This document shows, one piece after another, positions 42,953 through 51,093 of a stretch of DNA of 64,000 nucleotides. The notes under the pieces are model-generated. The model was not told where the DNA came from and made no database searches. It was given only the letters and a program-made list of their open reading frames with translations. The position numbers and the translations under genes were made by a program. The DNA is from an uncultured Bacteroidia bacterium. GTDB lineage: Bacteria; Bacteroidota; Bacteroidia; NS11-12g; UBA9320. The first letter of the stretch is position 1. Each line of letters starts with the position of its first letter. The DNA is taken from positions 1-64,000 of the forward strand of contig CAJQIC010000022.1 in NCBI GenBank assembly GCA_905478335.1, in the 5' to 3' direction.

Positions 42953-43579
42953 CTACACAAGTGTATAATATTCGGTTTTTTCTGTTGTGTGAGATCTCAA
43001 CAGGCCAGCGCTGATTAAATTTACGATAATCTTAGTCGCTCTTCTTGTACTAATATTAATCATGTGTTTGTACTCTTTTAACGTTATTCGGTCGTTTTCA
43101 GACAAATATTCCAACAACGCTTTTTCCTTACTCGTATAGTTGATAAGCGCTCCTTGACTAGACGCATTTCTTTTCAACACATCCAATACAATTTTACTGG
43201 CTAACAGCGTATTGTCTTTAACACGAACATACGCCCACCACTTGCCATTTTCATCTTTAGCGTAATACGGTTTTTCTGTGCCAGGCAAAACAATGCATTC
43301 AAGAATTTCCTTACCCTCTATAGTATGCTGCTTAATATCTAAACTAACCTCTGGTTTGCAGTAAAATCGCGCTGCTAAATCCAGCATATAATACTCTTCG
43401 TCACTTTTGACTCCTGAAACCTTCTGATTGTCTTTTACACCAACAAGCAAAGTACCGCCATTGTGATTGGCAAAAGCTTCCATTGTCTTAGCAATTTTGG
43501 AAGCACTAGTAATATTCTGCTTGTAATCCAGCTTATCACCTTCTCCCCTATTCAACAACTCGTAAATTCGCTTTTTCAC
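42953..43579 (-). CDS. AlbA_2/Schlafen-type putative DNA-binding protein
   Basis: A 208-residue protein. Residues about 12-125 match the AlbA_2 (Schlafen AAA_4) domain: EGDKLDYKQNI, then AFANHNGGTLLVGVKDNQKVSGV and KPYYAKDENGKWWAYVRVKDNTLLAS. The C-terminal 65 residues form a winged helix (LLEYLSENDRITLKEYKHMINISTRRATKIIVNLISAGLL). Such proteins are usually annotated as transcriptional regulators, without known targets. The start is GTG at 43579, 21 nt beyond the Hsp20 terminator, with a TACCTTCG box four bases before it. Confidence 0.8.
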   Translation of the reverse strand: MKKRIYELLNRGEGDKLDYKQNITSASKIAKTMEAFANHNGGTLLVGVKDNQKVSGVKSDEEYYMLDLAARFYCKPEVSLDIKQHTIEGKEILECIVLPGTEKPYYAKDENGKWWAYVRVKDNTLLASKIVLDVLKRNASSQGALINYTSKEKALLEYLSENDRITLKEYKHMINISTRRATKIIVNLISAGLLRSHTTEKTEYYTLV

Positions 43580-43601
43580 TTTCCGAAGGTAAATAAAACA
43601 T

Positions 43602-43631
43602 AAAAAAACCCAGGTGAATCACCTGGGTTTT
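43602..43631 (-). terminator. Intrinsic terminator of the Hsp20 gene
   Basis: AAAACCCAGGTGA (43605-43617) and TCACCTGGGTTTT (43619-43631) form a perfect 13-bp hairpin with one central base. On the minus strand it continues into a run of T, as expected for rho-independent termination 20 nt after the hsp20 stop. Confidence 0.85.
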
Positions 43632-43650
43632 AAATGAAAATACACTCAAT

Positions 43651-44091
43651 TTACTTTATAGAAATCGCTTTTAATTTGGCTTTCGCTTTTTTAGGTATCA
43701 CCAATCCTAAAATTCCATTCTTCAGCTCAGCCTCAATTTTGTCTGCGCTGACATTTTCAGGAAGGTGAAAACTTCTTTTGTACTTCCCACTTCTAAACTC
43801 ACTTAGGTGGTACTTTTCGTTTTCTTCTTTGTTCTTTTCTACTTTTTCTGCAGTAATAGTCAATTCGTTATTCTGCATATCAATTTTGATATCTTTTTTG
43901 TCAAATCCAGCAAAAATCAAATTTATTCTGAAGTCTTTGTCGCTTTCTACTACCTCAGCCGTTGGGGTAACAAATTCTTCTAAAGACCTATTTGTGTCTC
44001 TCATCAAGTCTGAAAAAATGCTATCAAATGTTGATGGATAAAAGTTGTTGCTAAATAATGGAGTTCGTGTTTTGAATTTTGTAAGTGTCAT
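43651..44091 (-). CDS. Hsp20/alpha-crystallin family small heat shock protein
   Basis: A 146-residue ATP-independent chaperone that holds unfolded proteins. The alpha-crystallin domain covers about residues 38-130: VTPTAEVVESDKDFRINLIFAGFDKKDIKIDMQNNELTI and the closing strands GKYKRSFHLPENVSADKIEAELKNGILGLVIPK, which include the A-x-x-x-NG-I/V-L signature. A short C-terminal extension (KLKAISIK) contains the I-x-I oligomerisation motif. The ATG at 44091 is preferred to a GTG at 44130, since the family N-terminus begins MTLTKF here. GACA/TGTC repeats lie 70-115 nt upstream. Confidence 0.9.
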   Translation of the reverse strand: MTLTKFKTRTPLFSNNFYPSTFDSIFSDLMRDTNRSLEEFVTPTAEVVESDKDFRINLIFAGFDKKDIKIDMQNNELTITAEKVEKNKEENEKYHLSEFRSGKYKRSFHLPENVSADKIEAELKNGILGLVIPKKAKAKLKAISIK

Positions 44092-44160
44092 TGCTCTATC
44101 GTTTTTATTTACTCTCCTTACTTCAACCACTATACCAATTGTCTAAAAGCTCAAATAGGT

Positions 44161-44204
44161 GACATTGTGTCTTTTTTTACTCAATATATCGACAGAAAGA
44201 TGTC
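44161..44204. promoter_or_regulatory. GACA/TGTC repeats upstream of hsp20
   Basis: GACA-TTG-TGTC (44161-44171) and GACA-GAAAGA-TGTC (44191-44204) are two inverted repeats of the same 4-nt arms, with a further TGTC at 44208-44211. They lie in the gap between the frameshifted methyltransferase and hsp20 and could bind a stress regulator. The arms are short, so chance is not excluded. Confidence 0.3.
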
Positions 44205-44212
44205 ATTATGTC

Positions 44213-44862
44213 TTATTTTTTGGCTATAATAAATCTATTTAGACCCAATTGCTCGTTTACCAATACGCTTCTAAATACACTAGACAATTCAAGCAAGAGG
44301 TTATTAAATTGACTTTTATGATCTGTGTTTTGCACCACTTTGTTGAACACTAACACTCCAGACGTTGCGAGTCTATTACTCAAGCCTTGAATAAAAGAAG
44401 TAGACTCAAAATATGCAGGCACATCTAAGTCTTCGTATATATCACATACAATTAGATCATATGTATCGTCGTTTAACGACACAAATTCCTTCGCATCTTG
44501 AATATGATTACCTTGACATTATCCTTTTGCCTACAATAGGCCTTATACCATGTTAAAATGGTGGTATTAGACTCCACACCCAGAATGTCTGCATTCGGAT
44601 TGGCATCAGTAATTAATTGAGCCACTCCTCCGAACCCAAATCCAAGAATCAAAACCCGATGACGTGTAGACAAATCCAAATCGACTTCTTCAAACAGCCT
44701 TCGATATGCGGTTTGAAGATTTCCGTTGGAATAATTCGCATTGCGACTGTTTAAAAGGCGCTTACCTTGAAAAAGGACAAGTTCCAGATAGGCTTCTTGA
44801 GATTGATGGGTTACTACCTTTACTGGCCAAATAAATGATGCCAACCATTTTAACCAAAACAA
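44213..44862 (-). pseudogene. Frameshifted spermidine synthase-like methyltransferase
   Basis: Two overlapping frames together give one class I SAM methyltransferase of the spermidine synthase-like type, about 215-235 residues. The upstream part has the strand HRVLILGFGFGGVAQLI (motif I) and ILGVESN (motif II) and ends at a stop near 44473. The downstream frame, read from about 44505, continues IQDAKEFVSLNDDTYDLIVCDIYEDLDVPAYF, the natural next segment. Joining them needs one inserted base (or loss of two) near 44500-44510. The N-terminal start is probably TTG at 44862, since ATG at 44922 would place the preceding gene's terminator in the coding region. Either a real mutation or a sequencing error. 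Confidence 0.75.
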
Positions 44863-44890
44863 AAAACCCAGGCTGTCGGCCTGGGTTTTT
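44862..44890 (-). terminator. Intrinsic terminator of the beta-propeller T9SS gene
   Basis: AAAAACCCAGGC (44862-44873) and GCCTGGGTTTTT (44879-44890) form a 12-bp hairpin with a 5-nt loop. On the minus strand it ends in a T-run and lies 25 nt after the stop of the T9SS gene. Confidence 0.85.
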
Positions 44891-44914
44891 GATTTATTTT
44901 TTGATGTATCGACC

Positions 44915-47638
44915 TTAGTCAATTTTTACAAACTTAGTTGCTCCATTGTGTTTTTCACCAGTTACCTGAATAATGTAATTACCAGCCGACAACTGATTCA
45001 CGTCCAAGTTTATCGGTTGCTGAATACCATTCACCTGCATAACACGCGACTGCATTACCTGCCCTTGATAATTAAATACCTTAATCGTCAATTCGTCATT
45101 TCCGTTAATCGGCATATCAATAGTTACGTTGCTTGACGATGGATTTGGGTATGCACGAAGCTTTAAGTTACTAGCGCTTTTTGTGTTCTTCACGCTTGTA
45201 AGCATGCTTGACGATCTCCATATCCCTCGTCCGTGTGTTCCTGCGACCAAAACAGCACCAGTTCTTTTCCCGCTCTTCCATATCTTTTCTTCTACTTGAC
45301 GCATTTGGAAAACTGGAACAGTTGGCATACTGTCTTTGTTGTACGTCCATGTCGGTGTAGTTGCATTTCCGTTTTGCGCATAGTATACACCAAACTCAGT
45401 ACCCAAGATAATATGGGCTGGGTTAGAAACGCTAATTTCAGCATCATACACTGGGAAGTTAGGCAAAGCACCTTGGATACTTCTCCAAGTTGGTGCATCG
45501 TCTAAAGCATTCTCTGTAATGTATACATGGCTAGAGTTACCATAATTTCCTAAAGTTACGATTACACGGTTTGGATTGTTGTAGTCTACCTCGATGTCTG
45601 TCACTGAACGTCCACTTGGCAAATTAGAGTTAATATTTCTGATACTTAAACTATCAGAAATTGTCGCCCCAGATAACATAGCTGTATCCCAAACTGCTGC
45701 TTGAATTCCATCTATTCTGCTAAGTGTTCCAGAATTTGTACTAGATACATATAATGACCCACCATCAGGAGAAATTTTCATTGCATGAGGTGTAAATGTA
45801 GTTGCTGCCAATTTGAACCATTGCGGGTTAGGCGACAATACCGCCCCATTGGCCATCCATACAGCATTATCCATGGCAAAGAATAATCGATTCGTAGAAT
45901 CACTCAAATCTTCCCAAAGTTGCATTGGCGTATTGAAAATATTATTCGCTTGTCTTATTGTTCCATCTGTATTCAAAGAAGCCGGATCTCCGCTTCCAGC
46001 CAATCTGCTGTCCCAAATTCTTGAAGGAGATCCTCCAGCATTTAATGACCGAATCATCCCTCCATTTTGACTTTCAGCAAAAACGATATCAGGGTTAATT
46101 CTTGAGATCTCACATTGAAAACCGTCTCCACCAATAATGTCTTCAGCAGATTGAGGCGTATTGCCATTTCCATCAATAACCATTGAATTGTTATCTTGCG
46201 TTCCTCCAATCACGGTACCGTTAATTCCTCCAGCAACGCCATAAAACTGAGTTGTACCATAACCATTATACAAAGTTGTATAATTCGTCATGTCAGCATT
46301 TGTTGTCTTACTTACACCTCCATCAGAAGTGATGTACATAATCATTGGGTCTGATTTTGTGTCAAACGTGATTAGGTGCTTATCCGCATGGATTCCAAAA
46401 GGATTTGCCTTACTGTCGAAGTTATTTCCAACGATTCTGGCTCCCGTTTCAGGTGTCCATTCTGCAAATTGAATACCACCCATAAAGATTCGCTCTTTTT
46501 GTGTAGGGTGAACACCGATACATATATCATAGTAACCTTGTGAGTGAATAGAACTAGGCCCTGTAGATAATGTAGGAACACACCAAGGAGCAAAGAATGA
46601 ACTCGCGTTACCAATGATTCTATTAAAGTTTTTACCGTTGTCTTTTGACTGGTATACACCAACCAATCCTGAACCCGCAGTTACACGACCAATTGGACCG
46701 TTGAATGTTACCGTTCCAACAATTACTACATAGGAATAATCCGGATCTGACTCAGAAACCCCAAGCGCAATTCTTGAAACACCTCCCAAAGGTAGGCCTG
46801 CAACAGTACTGTAACTTCCATTTGTAGTAGGGTCTTCAGACCTATATACCGTATTGGTATAAGCCAAAGCATTACCATTTTTATCAATTACAAAATCTCT
46901 TGCATTTCCTCCAAGCACTAAAGTCCACTGCGCATCGTTTCCTTCAGTTGATACACGCAGACCGGTATTGGTTGAAGCAAAAACAACATTTTTAGTTGGG
47001 TGAGAAACCACCTTATTTACATAAGTAAATCCGCCTGTTGAAGGTATTTTTTCGAACGTTTCTCCATCATCCGTACTTTTATAAATCCCCCCACCTCTGA
47101 ATCCAGGAGTAAAGGCTTCTTGCCCTCCGCCACCGGTAAAAGACTCTCCAGTACCAAAGTATATCGTTCCGTCAGGTGTTTGACAAATACTTGAAACAGC
47201 CATGTCGTCAAACTGATCATTAATTGGATACCAAGACGCCCCCTTGTTTGTCGATTTAAACACTCCACCCATTACGCCACCGGCATACAATACATTATTG
47301 TCATTTCGGTCGATAAGGAGCGCTCTAGTTCGTCCACCTCTATTATCCGGGCCAGCAAATGACCATGATAGTGGAAAACTAGCCTTTCCATGGGTTTTTC
47401 TAAAATCAGCCAATTCGGCTTTTGCCTGTGCAACATCTTGCGGGTCGACAACACCTGTATACTGGTTAGCTCTAAGGCTATTCATGTATTCTTGTGCACC
47501 CATAAATGTCTCCGAATTCGACTGAGTTAATTCACGTGGTTGATACGCCATTTGATTGTCGAGCGAGACAGTTGTAAGCAACCCTGCGATTACAACAACG
47601 GCTGCAGCTGCAACACTATAGTAGATATTCTTCTTCAT
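44915..47638 (-). CDS. T9SS-sorted beta-propeller protein (sortilin/BNR type)
   Basis: A 907-residue exported protein. An N-terminal membrane-like signal (residues about 5-27) is followed by a propeller of VPS10/sortilin or BNR-like repeats, recognised by recurring phrases such as GGVFKSTNKGASWYPI, GGIYKSTDDGETFEKI, GVYQSKDNGKNFNRI and HVYITENALDDAPTWRSI, with Asp-box-like S-x-D-x-G-x-x-W/F motifs. The last 75 residues are a type A sorting domain (YPNPSSSNVTIDM ... LSAGNYIIQVTG ... KFVKID). It is probably a cell-surface or secreted protein; glycosidase activity is not indicated by any catalytic motif. It has a strong promoter and its own terminator, so it is monocistronic. Confidence 0.87.
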   Translation of the reverse strand: MKKNIYYSVAAAAVVVIAGLLTTVSLDNQMAYQPRELTQSNSETFMGAQEYMNSLRANQYTGVVDPQDVAQAKAELADFRKTHGKASFPLSWSFAGPDNRGGRTRALLIDRNDNNVLYAGGVMGGVFKSTNKGASWYPINDQFDDMAVSSICQTPDGTIYFGTGESFTGGGGQEAFTPGFRGGGIYKSTDDGETFEKIPSTGGFTYVNKVVSHPTKNVVFASTNTGLRVSTEGNDAQWTLVLGGNARDFVIDKNGNALAYTNTVYRSEDPTTNGSYSTVAGLPLGGVSRIALGVSESDPDYSYVVIVGTVTFNGPIGRVTAGSGLVGVYQSKDNGKNFNRIIGNASSFFAPWCVPTLSTGPSSIHSQGYYDICIGVHPTQKERIFMGGIQFAEWTPETGARIVGNNFDSKANPFGIHADKHLITFDTKSDPMIMYITSDGGVSKTTNADMTNYTTLYNGYGTTQFYGVAGGINGTVIGGTQDNNSMVIDGNGNTPQSAEDIIGGDGFQCEISRINPDIVFAESQNGGMIRSLNAGGSPSRIWDSRLAGSGDPASLNTDGTIRQANNIFNTPMQLWEDLSDSTNRLFFAMDNAVWMANGAVLSPNPQWFKLAATTFTPHAMKISPDGGSLYVSSTNSGTLSRIDGIQAAVWDTAMLSGATISDSLSIRNINSNLPSGRSVTDIEVDYNNPNRVIVTLGNYGNSSHVYITENALDDAPTWRSIQGALPNFPVYDAEISVSNPAHIILGTEFGVYYAQNGNATTPTWTYNKDSMPTVPVFQMRQVEEKIWKSGKRTGAVLVAGTHGRGIWRSSSMLTSVKNTKSASNLKLRAYPNPSSSNVTIDMPINGNDELTIKVFNYQGQVMQSRVMQVNGIQQPINLDVNQLSAGNYIIQVTGEKHNGATKFVKID

Positions 47639-47677
47639 ATTACTTATTCAATGCTTTTTTTCTAAATCTATTCAATG

Positions 47678-47707
47678 CAAATTTATCAGGATTCTAGTTT
47701 AAACCAA
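47678..47707 (-). promoter_or_regulatory. Consensus promoter of the beta-propeller gene
   Basis: TTG (47707-47705), a 19-nt spacer and TAAATTTG (47685-47678) are a perfect match to the Bacteroidota promoter. The ATG at 47638 follows after a 39-nt leader. Confidence 0.8.
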
Positions 47708-47749
47708 GACATAATTCACCATGGGAATGTACAATTTGAGCAACGGAAA

Positions 47750-48493
47750 TTAGCCCTGATTGATGACCCACATAAACCCAACAAAAAACGTTGCATTTAG
47801 TTTAGGGTTCTGGCCAAAAGCCATTATAGGAAGTCCGCCCGGATAATAATCCATACTTGCCCCAATATTAACGCGTTTAGACACTTGTGTAAACTCGTTC
47901 CAAGTGAATGCCACGTTGATTAAGCTCGATGCGCCAGGTCGATATTCGAGTTCCTTCCAACCTTCTCCGTTTTTTGAATAACCAATAATTGGCTCCGCAT
48001 CTGGCACATTTTGACGAGAATATTTAATGTTTTTTACAGTCTTCTGATCGTTTTCTAAGGTTTCAATTCGCAAATACACCGGTCGTTGAACACCTATTGT
48101 CAAACCACCCGACCCTTGAATGTCTACGGCAACATGATTATACTTACGTGGCTGAATCAACCGATATGAAACCCCATACAATCCTCTTACTCTAGCCGTA
48201 TGGAACAATTTCCCGTAAACAAAAGGCATTTTGTTCTCGGCCTTATGGTTGACTATTTTTGATTCGTTGGTATGTTTAAAGGACCCGAAATCGGCATATA
48301 CAAAGCGGCTCATATTATGCGATTTGTGGAACTGTTGCTGATAAGCCAAGCCAAGCCCGTTGCTTGTTACCTTTACACCTATTCCATAGGATTTCACCCA
48401 ATGTTCCGAGGCCTGGGTTTGCCCAAAACAAATAGCACTAGTACAAATGGCCAGCAACCCTAGAAGAAGTTTATGTAAATAACGCTTAAACAA
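47750..48493 (-). CDS. Putative outer membrane beta-barrel protein
   Basis: A 247-residue protein with a signal peptide (cleaved after CFGQTQ, about residue 27). The mature part has alternating polar/hydrophobic strands (KSYGIGVKVTSNGLGLAYQQQF; MSRFVYADFGSF; RVRGLYGVSYRLIQPRKYNHVAVDIQGSGGLTIGV; LINVAFTWNEFTQ; ATFFVGFMWVINQG) typical of an eight- to ten-stranded barrel. No enzymatic motif. It is transcribed divergently from the OsmC gene. Confidence 0.65.
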   Translation of the reverse strand: MFKRYLHKLLLGLLAICTSAICFGQTQASEHWVKSYGIGVKVTSNGLGLAYQQQFHKSHNMSRFVYADFGSFKHTNESKIVNHKAENKMPFVYGKLFHTARVRGLYGVSYRLIQPRKYNHVAVDIQGSGGLTIGVQRPVYLRIETLENDQKTVKNIKYSRQNVPDAEPIIGYSKNGEGWKELEYRPGASSLINVAFTWNEFTQVSKRVNIGASMDYYPGGLPIMAFGQNPKLNATFFVGFMWVINQG

Positions 48494-48548
48494 TGTCGAT
48501 TCTTAAGCGTAAAGATACAACTTTGAAAAAAGTTAAACAATACCAATA

Positions 48549-48959
48549 ATGTCAATAACTTCTCGCATTCGATATGACGGCAGTTTGCGCACTACCGCAA
48601 TACACCTGCCATCCAACAATCAAATCTCAACTGATGCCCCAAAAGACAATCACGGAAACGGTGCGCTTTTCTCTCCCACAGATTTAGCGGCAACGTCTTT
48701 AGGAAGTTGTATGTTAACCGTTATGGGTATTGCAGCTCGAGACAGAGACATCCCATTTGAACATATTGAATGTTCTATAACCAAAATAATGGCGTCGGGA
48801 CCAAGAAGAATATCGGAAATTCATGTCAGGATGGAAGTTGACCAGCAATGGACCACTGACCAAAAAGAAATAATGGAACGCGTTGCTGTCACCTGCCCGG
48901 TGGCAAACAGTTTAAATCCCTCAATAAAACAAAATGTGACCTTTAATTATTCGGAATAA
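48549..48959 (+). CDS. OsmC family peroxiredoxin-like protein
   Basis: A 136-residue OsmC/Ohr-type protein that reduces organic hydroperoxides or related electrophiles. The reactive cysteines are Cys54 (SLGSCML) and Cys116 (VTCPVAN), placed as in characterised members. The PTDLAATSLGSC stretch is diagnostic. The redox partner is unknown; bacillithiol synthase BshA is encoded 3 kb away and could be relevant, but that is only inference from proximity. Confidence 0.92.
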   Translation: MSITSRIRYDGSLRTTAIHLPSNNQISTDAPKDNHGNGALFSPTDLAATSLGSCMLTVMGIAARDRDIPFEHIECSITKIMASGPRRISEIHVRMEVDQQWTTDQKEIMERVAVTCPVANSLNPSIKQNVTFNYSE

Positions 48960-48961
48960 TC

Positions 48962-49099
48962 CTAATTGTTCTGGTGATAGTTCTGCTCTAGTTGTCCAAA
49001 GTTATTTGGGCAACCTTTATCCCCGCGACGTGAGCCACAAGAAGAAAGCAATCCAATCATCAACAATCCTACACAAACGATACTTAATGCCTTTTTCAT
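48962..49099 (-). CDS. Very small lipoprotein (45 aa)
   Basis: A 45-residue protein starting MKKALSIV. A type II signal peptide ends LLSSC (Cys21), leaving a mature peptide of 25 residues: CGSRRGDKG, CPNNF and a Gln/Asn-rich tail. The lipobox and the CGS-x-R and CPxxF elements are shared with the 43-residue lipoprotein at 4591-4722. The gene fills the gap between the OsmC gene (stop 48959) and the methyltransferase gene (start 49134), in the opposite direction to both, which is why it is easily missed. Function unknown. Confidence 0.72.
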   Translation of the reverse strand: MKKALSIVCVGLLMIGLLSSCGSRRGDKGCPNNFGQLEQNYHQNN

Positions 49100-49133
49100 A
49101 TTATCCCTATTTTAGTGAACGCCTTTACATATA

Positions 49134-50357
49134 ATGACTAACGATTCACAACATGATATAGTGCAAAGTAATGAAATAATTGAGTTACTTGAAACACCCG
49201 AGGCACAACTATTTTTAAACAAATACATAAACGAACGACCTGAAAATCTGGCACTTACTCATTCAGGCAAGGTCAATTTCAACTTACCCAAACTTACCCA
49301 AATCTTACATTTGTATCAGAAAGCACAACAAAAATTGCCAGACTGGGTAACAAACCGTTGTGCATTGAATTCAAAAAGTTACGCCCAAAGCTCGCATTGG
49401 GAAATAGCGAAATACAAATCGTCATTGTTTAGCGGAACGACTTTACTTGACTTAACAGCAGGCCTCGGCGTTGATGCCACATATTTTGCAAAATCATTTA
49501 AACATGTAACCGCATTAGAGCGCGATTTAGAAACACACCAGTTTGCTAGATACAATCAAAAAAAGTTAGACAGTAAGAACATCGAGTTCATACATGCCGA
49601 TCTAGACAGTTTCCAATTTGAAACGTCCTACGACATGATTTATCTTGACCCAGATCGCAGGCCAGACGACTCTCGTATTTTAGGTGATTTCGAGTCTTAT
49701 TCTCCGAATATAATTGAAGGCCATACAAAATGGCTTCAACATACAAATTGTTTGGTCATCAAGTTAAGCCCTATGGTCGACCTTTCTTTGCTTCAACGTA
49801 CATTCCCTAATGCACGCGCTCTATATGTAATCGGTTACAAAAATGAAGTTAAAGAGGTCCTAATTCATTTGACCAATGAAGTGGTAGATAAAACAGAAAT
49901 CGTTTCGATAAACATTACCAACTCAGAGGTATGGCGCTACAGTGGAGGATCCATCACGCCAAAAAAAGCTACCAGGGGTCAAGAACCAATACTACTCGAA
50001 CCTTCAAAACCACTCATAAAGTCTGGACTATCTAATCAGTATTGTGTGGCATTTGGGTTATCACCCATAAAAACAACGGGACTCTATTATATCAGTGATC
50101 AGCAAATCGAAAACTTTGATGGACGTCAGTTCAGAATTATTGAGCAATTAGATGCATCCATTAAAGAGATTAAGAAGTCCTTAAAACGTCGCGGAATAAA
50201 AGCTATTGAAATCGCACAACGACATTTTCACGATGACGTACGCACCATTCGTGGCAAGCTCAAAATAAAAGAAGGCGGAAATTTATCCCTTCATTTCACT
50301 ATTGATGATAACGGGAAATCTAAATGTTTTCTAACCGAACGAATTAAAGTGACTTAA
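49134..50357 (+). CDS. Class I SAM methyltransferase with THUMP-like domain
   Basis: A 407-residue protein. An N-terminal helical region (1-90) is followed by a Rossmann methyltransferase domain: LLDLTAGLGVDATYF (motif I, about 104-118), ALERD (motif II) and the catalytic-type loop YLDPDRRPDDSRI near 170-182, then VIKLSPMVDLSLL. The C-terminal 75 residues match the THUMP-like domain (SLKRRGIKAIEIAQRHFHDDVRTIRGKLKIKEGG), suggesting an RNA substrate. The exact modified base is unknown. It converges on hemD with a 14-nt overlap of the 3' ends. Confidence 0.85.
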   Translation: MTNDSQHDIVQSNEIIELLETPEAQLFLNKYINERPENLALTHSGKVNFNLPKLTQILHLYQKAQQKLPDWVTNRCALNSKSYAQSSHWEIAKYKSSLFSGTTLLDLTAGLGVDATYFAKSFKHVTALERDLETHQFARYNQKKLDSKNIEFIHADLDSFQFETSYDMIYLDPDRRPDDSRILGDFESYSPNIIEGHTKWLQHTNCLVIKLSPMVDLSLLQRTFPNARALYVIGYKNEVKEVLIHLTNEVVDKTEIVSINITNSEVWRYSGGSITPKKATRGQEPILLEPSKPLIKSGLSNQYCVAFGLSPIKTTGLYYISDQQIENFDGRQFRIIEQLDASIKEIKKSLKRRGIKAIEIAQRHFHDDVRTIRGKLKIKEGGNLSLHFTIDDNGKSKCFLTERIKVT

Positions 50358-51081
50358 TGTAGGCCTCGATAGCCGCAGTCATAGACGGCGAATCTGGTGT
50401 CGGTGCAGGAATATTATTGGTCAGTTTAGCAGCCAAAATGGCCTTATTTGTTGATGCTCCCCAGCCTGCTATACGGGTATCGTTTTGCTCAAAGTCCGGG
50501 AAATTATCGAACAACGACTTTATATCGGCAGGACTAAAAAATGCGATTACATCATAAAACACATTTTCAAGATCACTTAAATCTGCGTTTACTGTTCGAT
50601 ACATAATCGCTTCAGTAAAATTGATTTCGTTTTCGGTTAAAAATGTAGGTATCGATGGTTTTCGTATATCAGAACACACAAACAAATACTTTTCTTTGGG
50701 ATGAGACTTAACCAACTTTAAAAATTCGGGTTCTCTTCCCTTACCGAAAAACATCTTACGTTTTCTTAAAACGGCATATTTCTGCGTGTACAATGATATT
50801 CCTTCATTGACACAGAAGTATTTCATCGTGTTTGGCACTTCAACTTTAAGCTCCTCAACACATCTAAAGAAATTATCTACTGCACTCCTAGAAGTCAATA
50901 TAATAGCACTATGGTCAAGAATGTTCAATCGCTTTTTACGCAGCTCTTTGGCAGGAACTGATTCCACTTGGATAAAAGGTCTAAAATCAAGTTTTAGCTT
51001 ATACTTTTCGGCTAAAGCATGATATGCTGTCTTCTTATCCCCAGGATCTGGTTGGGATACTAAAATACTTTTCACTTTCAA
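50344..51081 (-). CDS. hemD: Uroporphyrinogen-III synthase
   Basis: Cyclises hydroxymethylbilane to uroporphyrinogen III for haem and related tetrapyrroles. HemD sequences diverge strongly; this 245-residue protein matches the Bacteroidota type, beginning MKVKSILVSQPDPGDKKTAYHALAEKYKLKLDFRPFIQVE and with ILTSRSAVDNFFR near 61 and IAFFSPADIKSLFDNF near 174-190. It is the last gene of the metH-bshA-DUF4271-hemD operon and starts 12 nt after the DUF4271 gene, a neighbour conserved in this phylum. Confidence 0.85.
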   Translation of the reverse strand: MKVKSILVSQPDPGDKKTAYHALAEKYKLKLDFRPFIQVESVPAKELRKKRLNILDHSAIILTSRSAVDNFFRCVEELKVEVPNTMKYFCVNEGISLYTQKYAVLRKRKMFFGKGREPEFLKLVKSHPKEKYLFVCSDIRKPSIPTFLTENEINFTEAIMYRTVNADLSDLENVFYDVIAFFSPADIKSLFDNFPDFEQNDTRIAGWGASTNKAILAAKLTNNIPAPTPDSPSMTAAIEAYIKSL

Positions 51082-51093
51082 GATTCTTAACTC

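Noticed and set aside
43602-44890. The CCCAGG/CCTGGG hairpins at 43602-43631 and 44862-44890 as a mobile repeat family
   Set aside because: Both sit just after stop codons on the minus strand and have T-runs; they are ordinary terminators with similar stems.
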